This document shows positions 57,701 to 64,000 of a DNA stretch of 64,000 nt, piece by piece. Both the position numbers and the translations under genes were made by a program. Below the pieces are notes generated by a model. That model ran no database searches and had not been told where the DNA came from. It saw only the letters and a program-made list of their open reading frames with translations. Where the stretch lies: the NCBI GenBank assembly GCA_934047225.1, contig OW203988.1, forward strand, positions 1,922,001 through 1,986,000, read 5' to 3'. Numbering within the stretch: position 1 is the first letter of the stretch; each line of letters opens with the position of its first letter. This DNA is from Ypsolopha sequella (lineage: Eukaryota; Arthropoda; Insecta; Lepidoptera; Ypsolophidae).

Positions 57701-59040
57701 TCCATGTCAACAAATTGGCGGCACTGCATCAACACATGATCTTTCTGACAAAGGGGGCAGTTTTTGGCGGTAGCATGAAAAGTTTTAGAAAATCCCTGCT
57801 GCCATGCCTTGTTTTTATAATTGTTGCCTCTAGATGTTGACGGCTTCGGATTACTTAATTCCGTTTTCTGGTGACTCCTCGCAGCTTCCAGTGCCATGAA
57901 CTTGCTTTCCAGAAAATTGCTGAAGTCATCGAAGTTTGGTAGTTCTCGCGGGTCTTCCAGCTCCTTGTTATACTCGTTATATGTTACAGAGTCGAGCTTT
58001 TGCAACATCAAATGCACGATTATTGGATCCCAAGTAGCTATGTCAATTCCTATGTTGTTGAGACCGTTTAAACACTCGATTATGACGTCATGCATATTTT
58101 TTATGACGTAAGCAGTCGCTTGCTGAATTACTGGAAGATTCAGCATCGTATTCATGTAAGAATTAAACATCATACGTTTGTTGTTGAAGCGATGATTTAA
58201 TATTTCCCAACAGGAATCGTAGTTTTCAGCGCTAATAGTCAAGTGCTGTACTTGTTGTAATGCTTCCCCTTTTAGTTTAGTTTTCAGGTGTTTCATCTTT
58301 TGAGTTTTTGGTATCAATGGGTTGTTATGAATAGTTTCCGTGAATAGATCCTTAAATGATACCCATTGATTATAGTTACCCGAGAATTCGGGAATCTCCA
58401 TACGCGGCGTTGATTCATGGTAGTGAACGTTCGCCCAGATTTTGCTGTTCAGCTGTCTTCGTAATTCGTCATAGTGTTTTTCTAGCCTTGTATAGTTTTT
58501 CTCGTACTCATCCTCATGATCTTCTTCCTGGAGCAAGCTATCCAACTCCCAGTGTCGCTTGTCAATAATTTCCCATTTCACCTTCAAAGTTTTCAGATAA
58601 TCCTCCATTTCCCATCTCTCCACAGTGTTCTCCATGTTTATTTTCGTCATAGTTCTCTCGAAAGCCTTAAAATTAGATCTTTGTTGCCTCAGTATCTCAG
58701 TTGTCTTGTGTGTTGTCGGATTTTCAACACTTATTTCCTCCTCCATAGTTTTTCCAGCCTTCGAAGTTGATTCAAGTAAAGTCAGAATAGCTTTCCTTGT
58801 TTTCTGGTACATATTTCTAGTCTGCTCAAACACCTGTTTCGTAAAATATTCATGAGCCGGGTCAGTTTTTTGTAGAAGTTCCACGTGCCTAACCTCAAAA
58901 TCTTCCCATTGGTTTTCCAGGGACACAATCCGCGTTGTTAAATAGTCCACAGTTTTTCTCGCCTTCCCGTCCTTCCCAAAGTTCTCGCACAGTCTCTTAA
59001 TATTCTCATACACTTCTCCCTGAATACGTAAATCTTCCAT
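54730..59040 (-). CDS. Gag-integrase(C-terminal)-Env fusion protein of inner BEL element, 1436 aa
   Basis: An uninterrupted frame. Residues 1-500: Gag, charged and helical at first, then a BEL-type core with MEIPEFSGNYNQWVSFKDLF near 213 and three zinc-knuckle-like clusters (CPLCQKDHVLMQC near 428, CKNCLYSHGNSEC and CKLCHQLHH, 460-495). From about 506 it switches to integrase: SDQGTNF with the second catalytic Asp, TWEAAVKSMKHH with the Glu, and the BEL C-terminal domain to about 745 (MKRPIVKLSPLP). A Lys/Glu-rich linker follows. Env begins with a hydrophobic segment near 797-818 (probable signal). Next come a KRRRRG furin-like site near 917 leading into GLINGVGSLARSLFGILD, which resembles fusion peptides of baculovirus F-type proteins, then a Cys-rich ectodomain with several N-x-S/T sites, a transmembrane helix near 1343-1365 and a short tail. 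Protease, RT and RNase H are absent. Whether Env is made from this fusion or a spliced RNA is unknown. Confidence 0.9.
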   Translation of the reverse strand: MEDLRIQGEVYENIKRLCENFGKDGKARKTVDYLTTRIVSLENQWEDFEVRHVELLQKTDPAHEYFTKQVFEQTRNMYQKTRKAILTLLESTSKAGKTMEEEISVENPTTHKTTEILRQQRSNFKAFERTMTKINMENTVERWEMEDYLKTLKVKWEIIDKRHWELDSLLQEEDHEDEYEKNYTRLEKHYDELRRQLNSKIWANVHYHESTPRMEIPEFSGNYNQWVSFKDLFTETIHNNPLIPKTQKMKHLKTKLKGEALQQVQHLTISAENYDSCWEILNHRFNNKRMMFNSYMNTMLNLPVIQQATAYVIKNMHDVIIECLNGLNNIGIDIATWDPIIVHLMLQKLDSVTYNEYNKELEDPRELPNFDDFSNFLESKFMALEAARSHQKTELSNPKPSTSRGNNYKNKAWQQGFSKTFHATAKNCPLCQKDHVLMQCRQFVDMDSGKRNETVAKLRVCKNCLYSHGNSECRSTNNCKLCHQLHHTLLHPYGNSNDSVRRHNQQSDQGTNFIGAAKVLKREFVDFKQLMNNEFFDELSKLEIEWHFSVPSWPSGGGGTWEAAVKSMKHHLRRVLGEQKLTYEEFLTLLNQIEACLNSRPLCQLTEDPDELGSSLTPGHFLTGSPTLAVPQGNYLEDGSIDLRRRWQLTERMMQQFWKLWSHDYLHQLQIRSKWQQPTKNIEKGDVVLIRENSIMPQGKWPMGRVVELHPGKDGYVRVVTLRTKNGIMKRPIVKLSPLPKEEEQPSTSTLISREGQDTKNKKTEKTMKKETKKSTKQKTERETERKTERKKPGKRSLFLTLLTLMLWIFTAILGSNANQTSDVYITSLGKEQPIYYDKIGNMQLVHDEWVLLVYYNLTSYWQGIQTMEKNLEHVRSICKTMEKTLCQATTNQLDHEMDQIKNYNVMLLTPQKHLTKRRRRGLINGVGSLARSLFGILDQNFADKYENDIKAIQSNENYLLGLLKNQTSIVEIENNAMKKNEIRMRQQFEAIQSVIQQTNSSFGKMEQQLEIMTTANYFNSVSLTASLLLTNLRTTQETLFSTLSGIYQGHVDAHLFTPDYMMRQLKNIAGRLPKRLFLPIENVQNDIRDVYKLLYVKARITENNFLFEMHIPLTSDEYFTIYRVIPLPIYYEKETRKIVRSSEFMAVNFRKNTYLNMEAQEIANCIQKSSNNFVCTDSRPIHNLFVHTEDSPCEAKLISHRPALTCNMITERCEEQWVQLHTANSWLSTCCDRCVIRIICEDRITSVTTNGSSIVTLGQGCILQGRDSTIYAHNLLQNRLLMKSEIDVPSLKTSINDIADVTLHGIHYKESANLDSQLKDVDEKLRLQRQRENLPNELSTHDVHLYFVSYSLWGAAAIGVLAWIITRRYRRSQRLTGPEPRSAAAAVETTATAGARAAETSHGTARRSDDFEVQPMRQWPPPPLVKEALVKENLV

Positions 59041-59456
59041 CTTTCCTCACAGTTAGTTAATGACTCTGATTAGTTAGTTAAGTAGATGTGTTCGAACACG
59101 TAGCTAAAGTTCACTCCCCAGTAAGATTTTTGACGTCAAATTCTGTTAAAGTTCAATCTCACAGTTCAAGTTACTTCGTAAAGTTTTTCACTGACACAGT
59201 TCCTCTAACCCACAGTTAATTAACCCACAGTCTAATTCACAGTTCTTCTCAGTTTATAATCACAGTTACAGAGTCACTTTAGGTAGGTACCGTACCTCTT
59301 TTAGTTACACAGTTAATTTTTTCCGCCGACGGATGGAGCCCTACAACGTAGTAGATCACAGATTCCACAGCCTGCTAGTTCCAGTCTTCTTTCGTACCTC
59401 GACGTATTTCCCCGAAGAGTCCCGAAGAAGTCCTGGTGCTCGAAGGACCAAATTGA
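59041..59456 (-). other. Inner element 5' leader
   Basis: About 410 bp between LTR and start codon without an ORF of note. It has many AGTTAACTNNGT-like words. A packaging signal would be expected here by family analogy but cannot be pinpointed. Confidence 0.5.
59439..59450 (-). promoter_or_regulatory. Primer-binding site of inner element (tRNA-Tyr-like)
   Basis: On the element strand TGGTCCTTCGAG follows the 5' LTR after 6 bp. Its complement CTCGAAGGACCA equals the 3' end of insect tRNA-Tyr as I recall it. It would prime minus-strand DNA synthesis. Confidence 0.65.
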
Positions 59457-59724
59457 TGTATGGTCAGAGTGATCAGTTCTGGCCGTACGATTGTTGTTGT
59501 CGTTAGATGAAGTGGAGTGGTGTAGAAAGTGGAAACAGACTTGTAATTTGAAGATGGTTTAATAAAGAGAAAAGTAGTTTTCTCTAGCTGTGATCTCTAC
59601 GGTAGCTAAGTAGGTACTCACTTGATAGATAAATAAAATGTATAAAGTAAAGTAATAACATCACGTACACGCTGGACATAACTAGGTCGCAACGTAGCAG
59701 AATGTACGGAAGGTTGCCCGTACA
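59457..59724 (-). repeat. Inner element 5' LTR (268 bp)
   Basis: Same length as, and by eye identical to, 54209-54476. It should hold the promoter; no canonical box stands out enough to call. Confidence 0.92.
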
Positions 59725-59729
59725 ATCTG
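59725..59729. other. 5-bp target duplication, right
   Basis: ATCTG, identical to 54204-54208. Confidence 0.9.
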
Positions 59730-62700
59730 AATATACGAAAGACACTGCTCCACGTCTAGATAAAAAACGTTTGAACGCGGAAAGAAAAGTGTTCGTGCTA
59801 AGATCAGTTGCCAATTCAACGTGAACTGCACGAGTCACCAGGCATACAAATATGCAGAGGTAACATTTGACGGGACGGACTCCACGTTTTCGATACGGAG
59901 TGATACTGATAGGACCACAATAATCCACAGCGCAGTGGACAAAAGCTTTAGCCTCATTAACGCGGCATGATGGTAAATCTGCCATGAAAGGGAAGGTTTG
60001 TCTCGGCTTCGCCTTAAAACAATAATTGCAGCTATGTATTACGCGACGAACAATATTTCGACAGGAAAGTATCCAAAATTTTTGGCGGATTATTGACATT
60101 AAAGCCACTGGTCCAGTGTGACAATTTTTGCGATGATAATGAATGATAATCAATTCGACAATATGATTTTTACGAGGTAACAACACAGGGTGTTGTTGAT
60201 CGAACGTCATGTCTGTGTTGCGAAGTCGACCACCAACGCGTAACAATCCATTTTTATCTAAAAATGGCGATAGTCGATTTAAAGCGGGAGAACAAAGTTT
60301 ATTTGACTTTAATCTTTTTATTTCATCAAGAAAATAAAATGCTTGAAGAGCTTTAATCAATGCAACTTCAGCGAAATCCATATCGGTAGCGGTAAAAATA
60401 TTAGAGCGCGGTAAAATACGTAAAAATCGGTAGATGTAAATGATTGTGTGTAAAAGCACAAGCCATGACGAAATTCTTTCCGAAAGAGAAAGAAGTGGAT
60501 GCGGTTCTTCATTACTAAAAGCGGGAAGAGAAATTGTTTTTGATTCCGGCAAGTTTTCTTCAATAGAAGCTGATTCTATTGTTTTGATTGGCCACTCTTT
60601 AGCGTCCAGATAAAGCCAAGCAGGTCCAGTGAACCAGAGCGGGTGACTCATCAACTGCGTGGGAGTGAGACCACGGGAAAGACAGTCGCTCGGGTTTTGA
60701 GAACCAGCTGTATGGTAAAAACATTCAGCGGGAATAGCGGATATTATTTTTGTTATACGCGTCGCGACAAAGGTTTTAAACCTGTGCGGTGAGGAATGTA
60801 TCCAGTGTAAAGTTACCATAGAATCGGTAAAACAGTAAATACGTTCAATATTGTGACGTATTTTATAAGCGTCAACTACACGACGAGTTAATTTCGACAT
60901 GAGTAACGAGGCACAAAGCTCAAGGCGGGCGACACTGACGGTCTTGAGCGGACAGACTTTTGACTTTGCGCATACCAGCCGAATGCTAGTGCAAGTGTCT
61001 GAGTCATCTTGTACTCTAATATATACGACACATCCGTATCCACGTTCACTTGCGTCTGCAAATGATATTATCGAAATTTTCGAATTTTGGAACACGTCTA
61101 AGTGGCGTTTAATACGTAAATCCCGCAAAACAGGTAGCTCCTTCAAATAGTTTTGCCAAATCTGCGCAATATCAGAGGGTAGTGTTTCATCCCAGTCTAA
61201 TTTTAAAATACAGATTTTCTGCAAGAGTAATTTTGCGTACAAGATCACAGGAGCGGTAAAGCCGAGGACGTCGTACTGACGTGCTATCACGGACAAAACA
61301 TTGCGTTTAGTACATGGGCGACTATCTAGCGATACAGTAAAAGAGAACTCGTCAGAATCAGGCGACCACTGTAAGCCAAGAACTTTAAGAGTTTGAGTTT
61401 GTTCTTCAAAATTCTTACTAGAATTTAAGCGGTGAGTATCAGGCAGTGTATCAAGTAACTGTTGACAGTTACTAGACCACTTGACGAGCTCAAAGCCACC
61501 GGCCTTAAGCAATCCTACCAGCTCATCTCTGAGCTGTAAGGAGCCCTGCACGGTGGGCGTGCTATAGCAGATGTCGTCCATGTAACAGTTTCGTGCGGCT
61601 ACAGTAGCGGCGAGCGGGTACGCTGAACTCCCATCCTCACAGAGTTTCCTGACTACTCTCATCGCAAGGAAAGGGCTACTACGTAGTCCAAAGCAGACGC
61701 GATTGAACTGATAAGCGATAAGCGGTGAACACGTGTCAAAGCGGTATAAAAACTTTTGAAATTTGCGATCATCGGCGTTAACCAAAACTTGTAAGAACAT
61801 TTGTTTGATATCCGAGGTAAAAGCGATTTCATACAAGCGGAAGTCAAGTAAAATTAAAAACAAATCGTTTTGCAAATTAGCACCTGTGTGCAGCGTGTCA
61901 TTTAATGAGACACGAGTACCATCAGCGGAGTCAGTCTTAGTACTGGCATTCATACAAATACGCACCTTTGTCGTTGATTTATCAACACGCACTACGGGAT
62001 GATGCGGAATATAATAACCAAGAGATAATTGGTCATCATTATGAAGCGGGGATATGTAACCTTTAGTTAGGTATTCATTTATTATATTGTTATACTCGGA
62101 ACGTAAATCTGCGTTAGAAACAAACCTACGCTCAAGAGACATAAAACACTTTTTTGCGTGATGGTACGAGTTTCCTAGTATGTTAGGATTCCGTGCGAAC
62201 GGTAAAGAAACCGAATAGCGACCAGCGGGGTCACGTGACACATTGTTAATAAATAATTTTTCACATTCATCATTTGCGGGACTAGAAGCAGGTTCACAAT
62301 GCACCTCTTCTAATTGCCAAAATTTTTGTAAAATAAAATCTATTGGCGGTTCAATCTCCATATAAGAGCATAACGAAATTGAACATGCGGTATTTTGGTA
62401 AACAGGCGTATTACCAATTAGCGTAAAACCGAAGATGGTCTGAAATCCCGTCGGCGTACCCGGGGGACCAGAGACGCGGCCTGATAACAAGATATCCGCG
62501 AATAAAGATGCACCGATAAGAATATCAATCTCACCCGGTAAGTAAAATGTTTCATCAGCAAGTGTGATATATTTTAAATACGAAAGCGTAGACAAATCCA
62601 CCTGCACCGATGGTAAGTTGTCGGTAATACGGTCGATTACATAAGTGTCAAGCGAAATTGAAACCGAATCATCAAATCGTGAAAACAATTTAAGGTTTGT

Positions 62701-63240
62701 CGCACCCTTAATTGGGTTTGATGAAGAGCCGATGCCCTTAACAAAAGCGCGGGGAATTTTCTCATATTTTAAGTTAAGCTTCTCACAACAGGAAACCGTC
62801 GAAAAACTGGATTGTGACGCAGGGTCGCAGAGCGCACGTAGACGGACAGACATACCGTTAGAATCTTTCACGATCACTTGAATTGTACCTAAAAGGCATG
62901 TTTCATTACGCTGCGAGTTAGGCTGTAAGTTACATAAAGAAATATTATTACTCGCAGTTGGTACGGATTGAGAATCATTAGTCATATGTTCTGTGTTAGT
63001 CGCCGATACGGCAGGATCCACCAACCTCGAAGATTGCGTATGTGTGCGTGGAGACACGGTAATATTTTGACCAAGCGCGGTGTGAGTATTCATCACATTT
63101 TGTTTGCGGCACAACATCGAATGGTGTTTACAATTACAATGGCGGCAATTATAAGACGATTTACAAGCGGAATTGTTATGCGTAATACCTGTGTGTGCGA
63201 CGAACCTGTGTACGAGTACCTCTCGATAATATTAAGAATT
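59725..63240 (-). pseudogene. Outer BEL pol, first part (gag end, protease, RT, RNase H, integrase N-terminal half)
   Basis: The frame is open from about 63230 (after a TAA) and has its first ATG at 63117. Upstream of that ATG it encodes a zinc-knuckle-like C-x2-C-x4-H-x3-C (CRHCNCKHHSMLC), the end of a BEL Gag. Then come: aspartic protease with LCDPASQSSF near residue 90; RT with VRICMNAST and the catalytic NCYMDDICYS near residue 512; RNase H-like SFADASERGYG near 687, ARLELCA and FTDSMVTLHW; and the integrase zinc-binding H-H-C-C segment near 980-1030 followed by CAVDYCGP, which carries the first catalytic Asp. Native sequence ends at 59725, about residue 1130, where the inner element enters; 47 further codons belong to its LTR. 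The protein would process, copy and insert the element. Confidence 0.88.
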
Positions 63241-63560
63241 AGCAGGTAGGCAGATAATATTTTCTGTGAAATGATCAAATGGTATAATCGCAGCGGATAA
63301 ATTAACAGAATGGCGTATTTCACTGTAGATAATTTATAATTTCCAGTATATAGGAAATGGAATCACTAATATTTTGACGAATGCGGGGTTTTAATGCATA
63401 GATAATGCAAATAAGAGCGGGAATGCGGGGTAATACTGCGGGCAGAGTGAAAATTAGAGCGGAATTCACGTGTTCTTTAGACAAAGAACATGAAGATAGC
63501 GGTTGGAAATACCAAAAAATGGTTATAGATCGCAGATCAAAGGGCCTAAAATGGATCTAG
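63241..63560 (-). other. Outer BEL leader and missing gag region
   Basis: Only about 320 bp lie between the primer site and the zinc-knuckle end of gag. There is no recognisable Gag core, where about 400 codons would be expected in a complete BEL element. An internal deletion is the simplest explanation. Confidence 0.6.
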
Positions 63561-63578
63561 ATCCGGCTCGAATGGCCA
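63561..63578 (-). promoter_or_regulatory. Primer-binding site of outer BEL element (tRNA-Tyr-like)
   Basis: Just inside the 5' LTR the minus strand reads TGGCCATTCGAGCCGGAT. Its complement is close to the 3' end of eukaryotic tRNA-Tyr as I remember it (ATCCGGCTCGAAGGACCA), with about two mismatches. It would prime minus-strand cDNA synthesis. The tRNA assignment is from memory. Confidence 0.55.
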
Positions 63579-63583
63579 AAAAA

Positions 63584-64000
63584 TGAGCACGCGATATGAC
63601 GGCAGTGCTTTGTATCACCATAGGTTTTAAAAATAGCGGGAAGTGAAGAGAAATAATTACGAAGATGAAAGATCTGACCTTGGGAAGGAGCTGCATGCAC
63701 CACAAACCACGCTTCGCCTGAGCCACCAAGTCTCTGGTGTTCTCCAAGATGGTTTTCTTCTTCCTCTTCGTGCCTGGTTGCGCTCTTCTCGGCTAATCTT
63801 CTTCGTAATAGTAATAGATGAAAATGAGGCGCACAGCGGGTGCGATCTCAAAATGGCGGGCGGTAGGGTCGAGGTAGGACCTAGTCGAATGACAATCAGC
63901 GTATACCTCCGGCGTGAAAGGCTTCTGATTGACGACTGATTGATTTGCGTCCAAAACTAAGCGGGTGGAGATGCAGCGAAAATGACAGTTGAAAATATTA
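63584..64000 (-). repeat. Outer BEL 5' LTR, truncated by window edge
   Basis: Bases correspond one to one with 52943-53359 at an offset of 10641 and I found no difference by eye. About 48 bp are missing beyond base 64000, so the target duplication cannot be checked. Confidence 0.85.

Larger units (their letters stand above)
54209..59724 (-). mobile_element. Inner BEL-type element: non-autonomous, Gag-integrase(C)-Env in one ORF
   Basis: 5516 bp bounded by two LTRs of 268 bp (54209-54476 and 59457-59724) that look identical. It is flanked by a perfect 5-bp duplication ATCTG (54204-54208 and 59725-59729), the length usual for BEL/Pao. A primer site complementary to a tRNA-Tyr-like 3' end lies at 59439-59450. 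A single minus-strand ORF (54730-59040) fills most of the interior. Protease, RT, RNase H and the integrase N-terminal half are absent, so movement must have used enzymes in trans. It lies in the outer BEL element, so it is the younger insertion. Related env-bearing BEL elements are placed in Belpaoviridae. Confidence 0.92.
52943..64000 (-). mobile_element. BEL/Pao LTR retrotransposon (outer), runs off the window, interrupted by a second BEL element
   Basis: A 465-bp LTR (52943-53407) and a partial second LTR (63584-64000, all 417 visible bases apparently identical) flank a minus-strand pol with aspartic protease, RT, RNase H and integrase in BEL/Pao order. A primer-binding site lies at 63561-63578. 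The gag region is almost absent: only about 400 bp separate the primer site from the terminal zinc knuckle. Pol is cut in integrase by the element at 54209-59724. No env follows pol. The identical LTRs imply recent insertion; the missing gag implies dependence on other copies even before interruption. Confidence 0.85.

Overview
The window looks like eukaryotic, repeat-dominated nuclear DNA, most probably from a moth or butterfly. The reasons are an R4/Dong-type non-LTR retrotransposon in a TAA microsatellite (the setting described for Bombyx Dong), RTE- and Jockey/CR1-type fragments with lepidopteran-looking 3' ends, several interspersed repeats I recognise as common in lepidopteran genomes, BEL/Pao LTR elements, a mariner, and A+T-rich spacers. 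I see no bacterial operon, CRISPR array, rRNA gene or intact tRNA gene. The only sequence resembling a conventional host gene is one 115-bp spliced exon of a class A G-protein-coupled receptor (36142-36256, minus).

Layout. 1-6285: fragments of Jockey/CR1-like non-LTR elements. One has ORF1 and ORF2 split by a polyadenylated insertion (1583-2683) that carries a near-perfect 158-bp-arm hairpin. 6286-7750: spacer and a short lepidopteran repeat. 7751-11518: apparently complete Dong-like element (minus) with an intact 1188-aa ORF. 11540-15450: spacer, an RT relic and interspersed repeats. 15455-17090: small tandem array split by a decayed mariner (15666-16972). 17504-17752: foldback MITE. 18135-35369: about 17.2 kb of 55-bp satellite, roughly 313 monomers, with super-periods of 57, 76 and 94 monomers. 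35846-37720: tRNA-derived SINE, the GPCR exon and an RT relic. 38207-41390: two more tandem arrays, the second with a 15-bp unit. 41744-47890: MITE-like, Jockey, RTE and SINE relics and a 26-bp array. 47898-50102: P-element-like transposon with a perfect 40-bp terminal inverted repeat, an 8-bp target duplication and a broken THAP-domain gene. 50103-52942: spacer, a second copy of the foldback MITE and another foldback. 52943-64000: a BEL/Pao element (minus) running off the right edge, its integrase split by a second BEL-type element at 54209-59724.

The most unusual object is that inner element. It has identical 268-bp LTRs, a perfect 5-bp target duplication, a tRNA-Tyr-like primer site and one uninterrupted 1436-aa ORF. 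The ORF joins Gag directly to the C-terminal half of integrase and then to a membrane-anchored Env with a furin-like site and fusion-peptide-like segment. Protease, reverse transcriptase, RNase H and the N-terminal half of integrase are absent. It therefore appears to be a recently moved, non-autonomous, envelope-bearing element that needed enzymes from elsewhere. The outer BEL element has the converse defect: protease-RT-RNase H-integrase but almost no gag.

All calls come from reading the sequence. Family assignments below clade level, ages and mobility are inference.
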